A stretch of 64,000 nucleotides of DNA from Sulfitobacter sp. M05 (GCF_029285175.1 NZ_JABEDH010000002.1:434001-498000), one strand, 5' to 3'; shown: positions 33,223-43,053, counted from the stretch's first letter. Notes: generated from the sequence alone by a model not told the origin. Program-made: numbers and translations.

Positions 33223-34765
33223 AACGTCTCCCCATGGCATCACAGGCCCAGAAAATCCCCAAGGCCAGCACCAGCAATACCAGTGCCGCACCTGCTGCCG
33301 CCTCCATCTGATAGGCCCCCATCAAACGATACATTTGCAACGGCAACGTCACCCGCTCTGCATCTGCGAACAGGGCGATCACACCCAGATCTCCCATCGA
33401 CAACGCCCCTGTCAAACCTGCCGCAAACCCGATCTGCGGGGCCAGACGCGGCAGGATCACCCAGCGCCATAGCGGCCAGCCCTGCATCCCCAGACTGGCG
33501 CTCAGCCGTCCGAAATCCTGCACCGTGTCCCGCAACCTTGGCACCATGATACGCAAGCAGAACGGCAGCGCCATCAGCGCGTTGACCAGCGCCGTCACCG
33601 GCAAGGCCAGATCGGCGGGGTTCATCACCGGATTGATCAGGATAAACCACCCCGTGCCAATCATCAGCGGCGAAGCGGACAATCCCAAAAGGCCAATCGC
33701 CTCAACCCCGCCGGCCCGCTTTGACGCGATCCACCCCGCCATCGGCAGGGCCAGCACCGCCAGCAGAAGAACACTGATCAAAGCCACAAAGAGCGATGAA
33801 CCAGCGGCGGCCCAAACCGCGGGCGGCATCTGTGTCAAACCCGCGGCACCGCGCAGCACCACAGCCATCAGCGGCAAGACCAGAAATGCCGCGCCGAGCA
33901 CAATCACCGCGCCATCCAGCCCCCTTTGCACACCACCGTGCGCGTCCCATCGGCGCTGCGGCAGGTCCTGACCACCGCCCAATGAAATCACCGGCAACAC
34001 CCAAAGCGCGATCACTGCCGCGCCGCCCGCCACAACAAGCTGTACCAAAGACAACAAGGCCGCCCGCCCCAGATCGAAATCAAACCGGAATGCCTGATAA
34101 ATCGCCAGTTCCAGCGTCGTGGCCCGCGGCCCACCGCCCAGCGTCAGCGCCACCGCGAAACTGGTTAGGCAAATCACAAAAATCAGCGCGGCCACCCCCG
34201 GCACGATCTGGCGCAACACCGGGGCCTCGATCACCCGGAACACAGCCCAAGGCGTCAATCGCAGTTGCGCCGCCAACCGAAACCGTTCAGCCGGCACAGC
34301 CTGCCACCCCTGCAATAACAACCGCGTCGCCAAAGGCAGGTTAAAGAACACATGCGCCAGCACCACACCGTGCAACCCGTAAATCGACACAGGTGGCAAA
34401 CCGGCCTGCGCCAGCACCGCGTTCAACCAGCCGCTTCTGCCGAAAATGGTCAGCAGCCCAAGGACCGCAACAATCACCGGCAGGATAAACGGTGCCCCCA
34501 AAAGCGTGACCAGAATACCGCGCCCGACAAACCGCCGGCGGGCAAGGGCGCGTGCCAATGGTACCGCCAAAACAGTCGAAAACAGCGCCGACAAAAATGC
34601 CTGCCAAACCGTAAACCGCAGCGCATTCCAGTCTGAGGAAACAAACCCCGCCCCCGTCTCTGCCCGCGACATCACGGCCAGCAGGGCACCAAGGATCAGC
34701 ACAACGACCAAGGCCGCCGCGCTGATCCCCGATTTTGTGCTTATTGGGAAAGCGCGGAGAGCCAC
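33209..34765 (-). CDS. thiP: Thiamine ABC transporter permease ThiP
   Basis: 518 residues with about twelve membrane helices in two halves, each with an EAA-like cytoplasmic loop (AEFR-type AQLRLTPWAVFRVIE and SASLGMQGWPLWRWVILP), as in the fused FbpB/ThiP permeases. The GTG start at 34765 overlaps the thiB end by 25 bases, implying coupling. Many alternating Ala/Leu/Val stretches make other-frame readings long but unlikely. Confidence 0.93.
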   Translation of the reverse strand: MALRAFPISTKSGISAAALVVVLILGALLAVMSRAETGAGFVSSDWNALRFTVWQAFLSALFSTVLAVPLARALARRRFVGRGILVTLLGAPFILPVIVAVLGLLTIFGRSGWLNAVLAQAGLPPVSIYGLHGVVLAHVFFNLPLATRLLLQGWQAVPAERFRLAAQLRLTPWAVFRVIEAPVLRQIVPGVAALIFVICLTSFAVALTLGGGPRATTLELAIYQAFRFDFDLGRAALLSLVQLVVAGGAAVIALWVLPVISLGGGQDLPQRRWDAHGGVQRGLDGAVIVLGAAFLVLPLMAVVLRGAAGLTQMPPAVWAAAGSSLFVALISVLLLAVLALPMAGWIASKRAGGVEAIGLLGLSASPLMIGTGWFILINPVMNPADLALPVTALVNALMALPFCLRIMVPRLRDTVQDFGRLSASLGMQGWPLWRWVILPRLAPQIGFAAGLTGALSMGDLGVIALFADAERVTLPLQMYRLMGAYQMEAAAGAALVLLVLALGIFWACDAMGRRYAAA

Positions 34766-35721
34766 TCGGCCAAGGCCTCTTCGCGCAGGGCGGGCACTTT
34801 GTCCGCATCAATCAGGCGCGCCTTCTCTGGTGTGACCAGTTCCTCGAACCCTTTGGCCAAACCGCCGGACGGCATCACCGCCGGGTACATCCAGTTGGTG
34901 GTCGGCAAGATGGTTTGCGCCGCATCCGACACCATGAACTGCATGAACTCTGCCGCCAATTCCGGCTGGTCCGATCCGGCCAAACGCCCGACAACCTCGA
35001 TCTGCATATAATGCCCTTCATCAAAAATTGCCGCCGCTTTGGTTTCGTCTTCCTCGGCAATGATGTGATAGGCGGGTGAAGTTGTGTAAGACAGAACCAT
35101 ATCCGCCTCGCCCTCAAGGAACAGACCATAGGCCTCTGACCAGCCCTTGGTCACGGTCACAACATTGTCTGCCAAACCTTCCCAAATGGCCGGCGCTTCA
35201 TCACCGTATACATCTTTAACCCACATCAGCAGACCCAAACCGGGGGTAGACGAACGCGGGTCCTGAATCACGATCTTCAGATCACTGCTGCCCAGCGCCT
35301 TAAAGTTCGCCGGTGCGTCCAAATCCTTGTTATGCACAAAGGCGAAATAACCCCAGTCGTATGGCGCAAATGTTGTGTCTGCCCATTCCATCGGCAGCGC
35401 ATAATCTGCCGTGACCTCGGTCGTGGCAAACAGCCCGGTTTCCTTGGCCGCCGCAATCAGGCCAGTGTCGAGGCCCAGCACCAGATCAGCATCCGTGCGC
35501 GCACCCTCCAGCTTGAGCCGCGCCAGCAAGGCCGCGCCATCACCATTGCCGACAAACTTCAGATCACAGCCACAGGTTTCTTCAAACGCCTTTTCGATCT
35601 GCGGCCCCGGGCCCCAGTCGGAAACAAAACTGTCGTAGGTATAAACAACAAGCTCAGGCGTATCCGCAGCGGCTGCTGTCGCGGCAATCAGGGTGGTAGC
35701 AGCAAGTGTAAGAGCCTTCAT
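34741..35721 (-). CDS. thiB: Thiamine-binding periplasmic protein ThiB
   Basis: 326 residues, with signal peptide MKALTLAATTLIAATAAAA and mature start DTPELVVYTYDSFVSDWGPG, the family N-terminus. A CGC pair (ETCGCDLKF) and a TKGWSEAYGLF motif, whose Trp/Tyr stack on thiamine in E. coli ThiB, are visible. The start is ATG 35721, the longer frame adding only 15 non-family residues. It is directly preceded by a TPP riboswitch. Confidence 0.93.
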   Translation of the reverse strand: MKALTLAATTLIAATAAAADTPELVVYTYDSFVSDWGPGPQIEKAFEETCGCDLKFVGNGDGAALLARLKLEGARTDADLVLGLDTGLIAAAKETGLFATTEVTADYALPMEWADTTFAPYDWGYFAFVHNKDLDAPANFKALGSSDLKIVIQDPRSSTPGLGLLMWVKDVYGDEAPAIWEGLADNVVTVTKGWSEAYGLFLEGEADMVLSYTTSPAYHIIAEEDETKAAAIFDEGHYMQIEVVGRLAGSDQPELAAEFMQFMVSDAAQTILPTTNWMYPAVMPSGGLAKGFEELVTPEKARLIDADKVPALREEALAEWLSALSQ

Positions 35722-35768
35722 GGCATCCTCCAAAATGCGGCGATGAGAAGTATTGGAAGTTGCCAAAA

Positions 35769-35855
35769 CCTTCCCTCCGCCGGTGTTAACCGGTTCAGGT
35801 TCGACGGGTCAGCTTGCGCTATCTCAACTCTTGCGAGTCCCCCGAGGTGCCCAGA
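35769..35855 (-). ncRNA. TPP riboswitch (thi box)
   Basis: On the minus strand: CCTCGGGGGACTCG, the GTTGAGATAGCGCAAGCTGA block (CTGAGA-like part reads TTGAGA), then ACCCGTCGAACCTGAACCGG, TTAACACCGGCGGAGGGA. This contains the hallmark GAACCTGAxCxGG and TAACACCGGCGxAGGGA segments. It ends ~47 bases before the thiB ATG, so thiamine pyrophosphate should repress thiBPQ. Confidence 0.93.
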
Positions 35856-36230
35856 GGGATAGGAGGATGAAGGGTGGTTGGCAAGGGGGCGCAAGTGGTG
35901 AGGGATGCGTGACCCGCCTTCTATCAACTGACGGCCCGCGCCTTTCCGGGGTCCGCGATCCGAACAATTGCTCATACCACTAAATGTCTCAGCCTTGGCG
36001 TGACCCGTCATTTTTCACCTGGCCTTACCAAATCGCCTAGCCAAGGGGCGGGCAGGCGATGGCCCGCCGCCTGCGGCTTGATTCCGGGCTGGGGAAGCAA
36101 TCATTTAAGGCTGCAAGGTCACGCGATGTAGCTATTCACCATCACAGATAGTGTTTCCCGGGCGACAAAGGTCGGCTTCGAGCCCTTAGTTACTGGGTTC
36201 ACTTGAAGCGCTTTATCAAAAAACAATAGG
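35856..36230. other. Gene-free gap between thiB leader and a small gene
   Basis: No gene seen. It holds thiB's promoter region and, at 36052-36074, a 7-bp hairpin (GCAGGCG/CGCCTGC). From about 36180 the base composition drops towards AT, continuing into the small reading frame at 36231. Confidence 0.4.
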
Positions 36231-36611
36231 ATGATGAGGCGTTATTATAGAACGAGCAACCCGATGCAGAGCCAAGAAGTTCCTGAAAAAATACTTCAAG
36301 CATTGAAGCGATTTGCAGTAAACGAACGACTGCTAGAAAGCCTCAACCCAAACTCTCAGATCGTTACTGATCTTGAGATTTGGGGAGACGATTTTAGCGA
36401 ATTTTATGAGATACTTAGCGAAATTTACGGCACAGATTACCTTATTCCCGCGGAGTGTATTCCAAGCGAATTTGCATGGATGGGAACCGTGAAAGGATGG
36501 GTACCATTTATCCACACAAAAGATGCTGTTCCTGTGGCTTCGCTGACAGTCACCGAACTTGACAGAATAATGCTGGGCTATGGCTACCATAGTGATCCAA
36601 AGCCAAAATAA
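36231..36611 (+). CDS. Small DUF1493-like protein, AT-rich
   Basis: 126 residues. The middle, LNPNSQIVTDLEIWGDDFSE, FYEILSEIYGTD, resembles the DUF1493/YbaA-like acyl-carrier-related fold (D-L-x-x-x-G-D-D-x-x-E/F pattern). The ATG at 36231 has AGGATG directly before it; a second ATG at 36264 is an alternative. Codons are clearly more AT-rich than those of flanking thiB and aroC, suggesting later arrival. Function unknown; the resemblance is by pattern only. Confidence 0.55.
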   Translation: MMRRYYRTSNPMQSQEVPEKILQALKRFAVNERLLESLNPNSQIVTDLEIWGDDFSEFYEILSEIYGTDYLIPAECIPSEFAWMGTVKGWVPFIHTKDAVPVASLTVTELDRIMLGYGYHSDPKPK

Positions 36612-36722
36612 ACTCCGTCACTTCGTCCGCACAGCGGACTTCCAGCGAACCCCCGCAACACTCTCCCCCCTTGAGCCACGCCTCCCGTCCCGTTAATGCT
36701 CTCCCCAACAGGAGCACCGCAT

Positions 36723-37826
36723 ATGTCGATCAACAGCTTTGGCCATCTTTTCCGCGTGACCACTTGGGGCGAAAGCCATGGGCCGGCTTTGGGGGCCACT
36801 GTTGACGGCTGCCCTCCGGGTGTGCCTGTCGATGCGGCGATGATCCAGCATTGGCTGGACAAGCGCAAACCCGGCCAGAACAAATACACCACCCAGCGGC
36901 GCGAGGCCGACGAGGTGCGTATCCTGTCAGGAGTGTTCGAGGGCGTCACCACGGGCACGCCCATCCAGCTGATGATCGAAAACACCGATCAGCGCTCCAA
37001 AGACTACGGCGACATCATGGACAAGTTCCGCCCCGGTCACGCCGACATCACCTATTACCAGAAATACGGCATCCGCGACTATCGCGGTGGTGGGCGCTCT
37101 TCCGCCCGCGAAACCGCATCGCGTGTTGCAGCCGGCGGTCTGGCCCGCGAGGCGATCAAAGCGCTGGCCCCAAACCTGCAAATCACCGGTTACATGGTGC
37201 AGATGGGACCGCACCAGATTGACCGCAACAGCTTTGACTGGGGCCAGATCGAACAAAATCCGTTCTGGGTTCCCGATGCCAAGGCAGCAAACGACTGGGC
37301 GGAATACCTGGACGGCCTGCGCAAATCCGGCAGCAGCGTTGGCGCGATCATCGAAGTGACCGCGCGCAATGTCCCCGCCGGTCTGGGCGCGCCGGTCTAT
37401 GGCAAGCTGGATACTGATTTGGCCGCCGCGATGATGTCAATTAACGCCGTCAAAGGCGTGGAAATCGGTGAAGGCATGTCTGCCGCGATGCTGACCGGCG
37501 AGCTGAACGCTGATGAAATCTATATGGGGAACGACGGCCAACCGCGCTATTCGTCAAACCATGCGGGCGGTATCCTTGGCGGGATCAGCACCGGTCAGGA
37601 CATCGTTCTGCGCTTTGCCGTAAAACCAACCTCCTCCATCCTGACCACCCGCAAAACCATAACCAAATCCGGTGAGGAAACCGAGATCATCACCAAGGGT
37701 CGCCATGACCCCTGTGTCGGTATCCGCGCGGTGCCCGTGGGCGAGGCGATGATGGCCTGCGTGTTGCTTGATCACATGTTGCTGCACCGCGGACAGGTGG
37801 GTGAAAACCGCGGAAAGATCGGCTAA
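36723..37826 (+). CDS. aroC: Chorismate synthase
   Basis: Last shikimate-pathway enzyme, FMN-dependent. 367 residues from ATG 36723 after AGGAG. Signatures seen: [18 protein letters not shown] (18-residue FMN/phosphate region), [17 protein letters not shown] (conserved basic patch), and [14 protein letters not shown] near the C-terminus. Stands alone; the DMT exporter follows after 79 bases. Confidence 0.97.
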   Translation: MSINSFGHLFRVTTWGESHGPALGATVDGCPPGVPVDAAMIQHWLDKRKPGQNKYTTQRREADEVRILSGVFEGVTTGTPIQLMIENTDQRSKDYGDIMDKFRPGHADITYYQKYGIRDYRGGGRSSARETASRVAAGGLAREAIKALAPNLQITGYMVQMGPHQIDRNSFDWGQIEQNPFWVPDAKAANDWAEYLDGLRKSGSSVGAIIEVTARNVPAGLGAPVYGKLDTDLAAAMMSINAVKGVEIGEGMSAAMLTGELNADEIYMGNDGQPRYSSNHAGGILGGISTGQDIVLRFAVKPTSSILTTRKTITKSGEETEIITKGRHDPCVGIRAVPVGEAMMACVLLDHMLLHRGQVGENRGKIG

Positions 37827-37905
37827 CAGGCGGCGCGGCGAGAAACCCCGCCCCGCAACCAAACCCGCCTTGCACTTCTCTGATCAAGGGCGCATTAAAT
37901 GGCGC

Positions 37906-38880
37906 ATGGCCGCATCCCTTACCCATAACCAACCCGGCCGTGCCATCGCACTCAAAACTGGCGCGGTATTTCTGTTTATGGTGATGGCGGCGCTGATCAA
38001 AGCCGCCTCTGATGGCGTTCCCCCCGGTCAGGCCGTGTTTTTCCGATCTCTGTTTGCGATGCCGATCATTGTGATCTGGCTCTGGCAACAGGGACACTTG
38101 CACGACGGTTTCAAAGCCAACAACATCCTCGGCCATGTCTGGCGTGGGCTGTTCGGCACCACCGCAATGGCGCTGACCTTTGCCGGCCTGGCCCTGCTGC
38201 CCCTGCCCGAAGTCACCGCCATCGGCTATGCCACACCCATGTTCACCGTGATCCTTGCCGCTGTGCTTCTGGGGGAAAAAGTGCGCCTGTTCCGGCTGTC
38301 TGCAGTCTTGCTTGGTCTTGTCGGGGTGATGATTGTTCTCGCCCCGCGCCTGTCCCTGAACCAAAGCTATTCTGATACCGCAACCCTTGGTGCCTTGATG
38401 GTCCTTGCCGCCTCGATCCTGCGGGCGCTGGTGCAAATCCATGTGCGCCGTCTGGTACAAACCGACAGCACCTCGGCCATCGTATTCTATTTCTCGCTTA
38501 CCGCCACAGTTGCATCATTGCTCAGCTTCCCCTTGGGGCTGGCCTTTCCAATTCCGTCACTGGCCTGGACGTTTCCCGGGTTCGACATCCTTGGGCTGAT
38601 CATATGCGCCGGGCTTATTGGCGGCGTGGCACAAATCATGGTCACCTCGTCTTATCGCTTTGGCACCGCTTCCATGCTGGCCCCGTTCGACTACTCCTCG
38701 ATGATCTTTGCGACCGCCATCGGCTGGCTGATCTTTGGTGAAATCCCGACACCAACAATTTTGATCGGTGCCGCCCTTGTCATTGCTGGCGGCGTGTTGA
38801 TCATATGGCGCGAACGCCAGCTGGGACTGGACCGCAGTAAATCAAAACCCAGCATCGCCCCCGCGGGCTCACCCAACTAA
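37906..38880 (+). CDS. EamA/DMT-family membrane exporter
   Basis: 324 residues with about ten transmembrane helices in two EamA repeats (first ~10-145, second ~165-300). A 'A-x-x-x-P-x-x-x-x-x-x-x-x-L-G-E' pattern ending in VLLGEKV closes repeat 1 and LIFGEIPTP repeat 2, the usual DMT positions. Substrate unknown. ATG 37906 is preferred because the longer frame overlaps aroC. Its 10-base spacing to cobO suggests co-transcription. Confidence 0.85.
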   Translation: MAASLTHNQPGRAIALKTGAVFLFMVMAALIKAASDGVPPGQAVFFRSLFAMPIIVIWLWQQGHLHDGFKANNILGHVWRGLFGTTAMALTFAGLALLPLPEVTAIGYATPMFTVILAAVLLGEKVRLFRLSAVLLGLVGVMIVLAPRLSLNQSYSDTATLGALMVLAASILRALVQIHVRRLVQTDSTSAIVFYFSLTATVASLLSFPLGLAFPIPSLAWTFPGFDILGLIICAGLIGGVAQIMVTSSYRFGTASMLAPFDYSSMIFATAIGWLIFGEIPTPTILIGAALVIAGGVLIIWRERQLGLDRSKSKPSIAPAGSPN

Positions 38881-38890
38881 GGAACTCCCC

Positions 38891-39487
38891 ATGTCTGACG
38901 ATGATCACAAGCAAAAGATGCAGGAACGCCAAACCCAGCAGCGCAAGAAAGTGTCAGAGCTGGTTGATCCCAAAAAAGGCCTGGTTCTGATCCATACAGG
39001 CGCAGGCAAGGGCAAATCATCCTCCGCCTTCGGCGTGGTCGTGCGCGCCTTGGGGTGGAAGCAAAAGGTTGGCGTAATCCAGTTCATCAAGGGCAAATGG
39101 AAAACCGGCGAACGCCAGTTCTTTGACCGCCTGGGCGAGGTCACATGGCACACCATGGGCGAGGGCTTTACCTGGGACACCCAAGACAAGGACCGTGACA
39201 TCGCCGCAGCACAGGCCGCCTTTGCCAAGGGCCGCGAGATGATGGAAAGCGGAGAATACGACCTGATCGTCATGGATGAAATCAACATCGCCATGCGCTA
39301 TGATTACCTGTCTGTGGCGGATGTCATCGCAGGGCTGGATGCCCGCGATAAACGCACCGGCGTAATCCTGACCGGGCGCGACGCCAAACCCGAGCTTTGC
39401 GAATACGCCGATCTGGTGACCGAAATGACAGAGGTGAAACACCCGTTCAAAGCCGGCATCAAAGCCCAGCGCGGGGTTGATTTCTAA
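38891..39487 (+). CDS. cobO: Cob(I)yrinic acid a,c-diamide adenosyltransferase
   Basis: Adenosylates the corrin cobalt in B12 synthesis (CobO/BtuR type). 198 residues with the P-loop HTGAGKGKSSSAFG (~36-49), QFIKGKWKTGERQF and DLIVMDEINIAM. A ribosome site (AAGGAA) precedes ATG 38891. No other B12 genes adjoin. Confidence 0.95.
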   Translation: MSDDDHKQKMQERQTQQRKKVSELVDPKKGLVLIHTGAGKGKSSSAFGVVVRALGWKQKVGVIQFIKGKWKTGERQFFDRLGEVTWHTMGEGFTWDTQDKDRDIAAAQAAFAKGREMMESGEYDLIVMDEINIAMRYDYLSVADVIAGLDARDKRTGVILTGRDAKPELCEYADLVTEMTEVKHPFKAGIKAQRGVDF

Positions 39488-39572
39488 GCGCCGCATGGCG
39501 GGCGCTATGACGCGACGTTACACTTAAGGGTGGAATATCCATGTTAGCCTGACCTTTTAAGGGAGGGAAATC

Positions 39573-40520
39573 ATGAACAAGACTCACATTTTCGGTGCCG
39601 CTCTGGCATTTGCTCTGGCGGCATCAGGGGCGATGGCAGATGGTTGCGCGCATTCCAAATGGGGCGCGGATGACACCATCGGCTCTGCCAATCTGGTCAG
39701 CCCCGAACGCACAATGGCTGCCACCAAACTGGTAAAGCAGGGCAAGTCGCTGCCGCTTGGGATCACCATCGGCACCGACACCCCCGCATTTCCGCCCCGC
39801 TCACTGAACCTGCAAGTTGTACAGCCAAACCAGCAAGGCGGCCTGAAACTGTCGGGCTTTGGCTATGAAGGCAATTACAACGACGACATATTGCAAACAT
39901 GGATCGGCATCGGGTCACAACTGGACGGTCTGGGCCATCTGGGCGAAGATGGTATGTACTATAACTGTCTGGACGAGAAAGAAATCAGCCAGATTACCGG
40001 TCTGACCAAACTGGGCACCCACGACGTTCCCCCTCTGGTCGGGCGTGGCGTTGTGCTGGACATGGCCGCGCAGGCCGGGGTCGAGGTTATGCAAGCCGGC
40101 CAAAGCTTTGGCGAACCCGAGATCAAAGCCGCAGCAAAGGCACAAGGCGTGACCTTGGGCGAAGGCGACATCATCCTGTTTTACACCGGCTGGACGGACG
40201 GCATGTTCAAGTCCGACCCTGCGGCATGGGGCGCGGCAGAACCGGGTCTGACCAACGCCGGTGCCGTATATCTGGCCTCCCTCAACCCGATGGCCGTGGG
40301 CGCGGACACATGGGGCCTTGACGCTATACCGCCTGCCAAAGGGGACAAGGTATTCTACGGCCATGTTACGCTGTTGAAAGACAACGGCATCTACATCCTT
40401 GAAACGATGAATGTCGGACCACTGGTGCGCGAAGGCGTGAGTGAATTTATGTTCGTGCTGGGTCAGGCCCGCATTCAAGGCAGCGTCCAGGCAATGATCA
40501 ATCCGGTCGCGCTTTACTGA
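39573..40520 (+). CDS. Secreted cyclase-family (kynurenine formamidase-like) hydrolase
   Basis: 315 residues, signal peptide to SGAMADG, ribosome site GGGAGG. The cyclase signature HxGTHxDxPxH appears as GIGSQLDGLGHLG, the Gln form found in a large subgroup of bacterial cyclase-like proteins. Other conserved parts: GRGVVLDMAAQAG and ILFYTGWTD. Location is periplasmic by the signal peptide. Substrate unknown. A terminator shared with ilvE follows. Confidence 0.82.
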   Translation: MNKTHIFGAALAFALAASGAMADGCAHSKWGADDTIGSANLVSPERTMAATKLVKQGKSLPLGITIGTDTPAFPPRSLNLQVVQPNQQGGLKLSGFGYEGNYNDDILQTWIGIGSQLDGLGHLGEDGMYYNCLDEKEISQITGLTKLGTHDVPPLVGRGVVLDMAAQAGVEVMQAGQSFGEPEIKAAAKAQGVTLGEGDIILFYTGWTDGMFKSDPAAWGAAEPGLTNAGAVYLASLNPMAVGADTWGLDAIPPAKGDKVFYGHVTLLKDNGIYILETMNVGPLVREGVSEFMFVLGQARIQGSVQAMINPVALY

Positions 40521-40527
40521 AACAAAA

Positions 40528-40549
40528 CGGGGCAGCCTTTGCTGCCCCG
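40528..40549. terminator. Bidirectional terminator between cyclase and ilvE
   Basis: CGGGGCAGC (40528-40536) pairs perfectly with GCTGCCCCG (40541-40549), four-base loop. Minus-strand tail is TTTTGTTT, plus-strand tail CTTCTGTC, so it ends the leftward ilvE transcript best. Confidence 0.88.
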
Positions 40550-40574
40550 CTTCTGTCATTTCGTGTCGCTTGGA

Positions 40575-41444
40575 TTAAACCCGCACCAGCTTCTCATAGC
40601 TTTCCGCGATGTCCCGCGTCATTGCGCCCACCTCGAATGTGTAAGCGCCGATCTGCCCTACCGGCGTGACCTCGGCCGCCGTACCAGTCAGCCAGCATTG
40701 CTCGAACCCTTCCAGCTCTTCCGGCATGATGTGGCGTTCGTGTACCTTGATGCCTTTTTCCTTCAGCATCCCCACAACCGTCTGGCGGGTGATCCCATTC
40801 AGGAAACAATCCGGATCAGGCGTATGCACCTCACCGTCCTTGACGAAGAAAATATTCGCCCCTGTCGCTTCGGCCACATACCCGCGATAATCGAACATCA
40901 TCGCATCTGAACATCCTTTTGCCTCGGCGGCATGTTTGGACATCGTGCAAATCATATAAAGACCCGCCGCCTTTGCATGGCACGGGATCGTTTCCGGCGA
41001 CGGGCGCTTCCATTTGGAAATATCCAGCTTGGCACCTTTGGTCTTGGCATCCCCGTAATAGGCACCCCATTCCCACACTGCGATGGCCAGACGCACTGGG
41101 TTCTTGGCAGAGGCCACACCCATGTCTTCGCCCGCGCCACGCCATGCAATTGCCCGCACATAAGCGTCTTGCAAGCCCGACGCCGCAAGGGTTTCAACCT
41201 TGGCCGCCTCGATTTCATCCACGGTCCACGGAATTGTAAAATCAACCATCTCGGCAGAGCGGATCAACCGTTCGGAATGTGCGCGGCTTTTGAAAATCTT
41301 GCCACCATAGGCGCGCTCGCCCTCGAACACCGAAGAGGCGTAATGCATGGCGTGGGTCAGGATGTGAATATTCGCATCGCGCCACTCCACCAACTTGCCA
41401 TCCAGCCAGATCTGGCCGTCCCGATCGTCATATGCACCCGCCAT
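40575..41444 (-). CDS. ilvE: Branched-chain amino acid aminotransferase
   Basis: PLP fold-type IV aminotransferase for Leu/Ile/Val. 289 residues. Family marks: HYASSVFEGERAY (substrate site), PCHAKAAGLYMICTMSKHAA with the PLP lysine, DAMMFDYRGYVAEATGANIF, and FLNGITRQTVVGML. A ribosome site (AGGAGAAA) precedes the ATG. Divergent from the petP gene across a 170-base gap. Confidence 0.95.
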   Translation of the reverse strand: MAGAYDDRDGQIWLDGKLVEWRDANIHILTHAMHYASSVFEGERAYGGKIFKSRAHSERLIRSAEMVDFTIPWTVDEIEAAKVETLAASGLQDAYVRAIAWRGAGEDMGVASAKNPVRLAIAVWEWGAYYGDAKTKGAKLDISKWKRPSPETIPCHAKAAGLYMICTMSKHAAEAKGCSDAMMFDYRGYVAEATGANIFFVKDGEVHTPDPDCFLNGITRQTVVGMLKEKGIKVHERHIMPEELEGFEQCWLTGTAAEVTPVGQIGAYTFEVGAMTRDIAESYEKLVRV

Positions 41445-41614
41445 GGTATTTCTCCTGATCCCTGATCTTTTTGTGAAAGTTGCGCAGGTACGTCAAAACG
41501 GGACACTTCCTGTCGCAAAAGCTGGGTTTGCCTAGCCTTTCACTCTTGGAGTGTCAACAAGGCTGACGTAAACTTGGCACATAGATATAGACAAACCCGA
41601 TAACGAGGCATCCC

Positions 41615-42127
41615 ATGGCCGACACACGCCACTCTATTCCCGCCCGCGGCGAAAACCTGCTGTTTCTGACTGACGAACAGTTGCGTCAGGGCAGCGAGGC
41701 CATGTTTTTCGCCTATCGCGGATTTACCGCTGATCCTGATCGCATTCTGGCCGATATGGCCTATGGCCGCGCCCATCACCGCGCCTTGCACTTTATCGGG
41801 CGGGCCCCCGGCACCACGGTCAATAACCTGCTGAATATTCTGGGGGTGACAAAGCAATCGCTGAATCGTGTGTTGCGCACACTGGTTGCCGATGGTCTGG
41901 TCGAAAGCAAGGTCGGGCGAAATGACAAACGCGAACGACATCTTGAATTGACAGAGCAGGGTCGCGCATTGGAACAACAATTATCGAACGCACAACGGGC
42001 GCGGTTGCGGGCTGCTTTCCGCGATGCCGGCCCCGAAGCTGTCGCAGGGTTCCGCACTGTGCTAGAGGCAATGATGGATCCCGAAATGCACCAAAGTTAC
42101 ACCAGATTGCGGGAGACCAGCCCTTGA
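41615..42127 (+). CDS. petP: MarR-family regulator, PetP-like
   Basis: 170 residues with a winged helix: GTTVNNLLNILGVTKQSLNR (recognition helix) and the wing DNKRERHLELTEQGRALEQ. It overlaps or abuts a response-regulator gene, the arrangement of petP-petR in Rhodobacter capsulatus, where both are needed for cytochrome bc1 and c2 synthesis (established there). The symbol is given because of this pairing and the petABC operon 11 kb away; direct regulation here is inferred. Confidence 0.8.
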   Translation: MADTRHSIPARGENLLFLTDEQLRQGSEAMFFAYRGFTADPDRILADMAYGRAHHRALHFIGRAPGTTVNNLLNILGVTKQSLNRVLRTLVADGLVESKVGRNDKRERHLELTEQGRALEQQLSNAQRARLRAAFRDAGPEAVAGFRTVLEAMMDPEMHQSYTRLRETSP

Positions 42128-42132
42128 GCGAC

Positions 42133-42825
42133 ATGGACGCCCACCTTCTGATTGTGGATGATGATGAACGCATCCGAACGTTGTTACAGAAATTCCTGAT
42201 CCGTCACGGCTTTCTGGTGACCGCCGCGCGCGACGCCGCACATGCCCGGCGCATTCTGGCCGGTCTGGATTTCGATCTGATCGTGATGGACGTGATGATG
42301 CCCGGAGAGGATGGTCTGGCCTTGACCGCCTCCTTGCGCGAGACCCTGCAGACGCCGATTTTGCTGCTGACCGCCAAGGGCGAAACAGAAAACCGGATCG
42401 AGGGGTTGGAGGCCGGGGCGGATGATTATCTGGCAAAACCTTTCGAACCCAAGGAGCTGCTTCTCAGGATCAATGCGATCCTGCGCCGGATGCCCGACAC
42501 CAGCGCCGAGGATATCGCCCCAAAGGTAATGTTACTGGGCGCGATACGTTATGATCTGGAACGCGGTGAAATGTGGGAAGGCGACGTTTTGGTCCGACTG
42601 ACCGCGACCGAAGTGCAGCTGATGAAGATTTTCGCCGCCAAACCCGGCGAACCGCTCAGCCGTGCCAAACTGGTCGAGGAATTGGGCCGTGATCGTGGTC
42701 AGGCGCAGGAACGCGCGGTGGACGTACAAATCACCCGCTTGCGGCGCAAGATAGAGGACAATCCGAAACAACCGCGCTATCTGCAAACCGTGCGCGGTGC
42801 GGGATATATGTTGGCACCAGATTAA
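42133..42825 (+). CDS. petR: OmpR-family response regulator, PetR-like
   Basis: 230 residues. Receiver (~1-118) is intact: LLIVDDDERIR acidic pair, phosphoacceptor Asp in LIVMDVMMPGEDG, Thr in LLLTAKGE and Lys in YLAKPFEPKEL. The winged helix (~135-228) ends with RYLQTVRGAGYML. An in-frame TTG at 42124 overlaps the petP stop; ATG 42133 starts MDAHLLIVDDD, the more natural N-terminus. No histidine kinase lies beside it. Confidence 0.85.
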   Translation: MDAHLLIVDDDERIRTLLQKFLIRHGFLVTAARDAAHARRILAGLDFDLIVMDVMMPGEDGLALTASLRETLQTPILLLTAKGETENRIEGLEAGADDYLAKPFEPKELLLRINAILRRMPDTSAEDIAPKVMLLGAIRYDLERGEMWEGDVLVRLTATEVQLMKIFAAKPGEPLSRAKLVEELGRDRGQAQERAVDVQITRLRRKIEDNPKQPRYLQTVRGAGYMLAPD

Positions 42826-43053
42826 CACCTGCCGGCGCGGGCCGAGAGTGCGGACAGTATTTAGAGCCAAAAAGAGAGGCAAAACCGTGTCTGGCGAAGG
42901 GCGCTGTTCCCGTTTATTGTAGTTCTGTAGCGGCCGACCTTAAACATGAATCACCAATACCCTGCCACGCTGCGCGTTCTCAGGACATTGGGGATATGAA
43001 ATGCTTCTGGGTAAAGGCTGGATGCATTAAATGAAGAAGTAAGAGGCGCGTTG

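Noticed and set aside
32530..34765. Long opposite-strand frames over thiP and thiQ, rich in Arg/Pro/Ser
   Set aside because: Typical mirror frames of a GC-rich ABC transporter; low complexity and no ribosome site.
42826..43053. Possible small RNA or tRNA between petR and xseB
   Set aside because: No cloverleaf, strong hairpin or terminator could be drawn; reported as ordinary gap.
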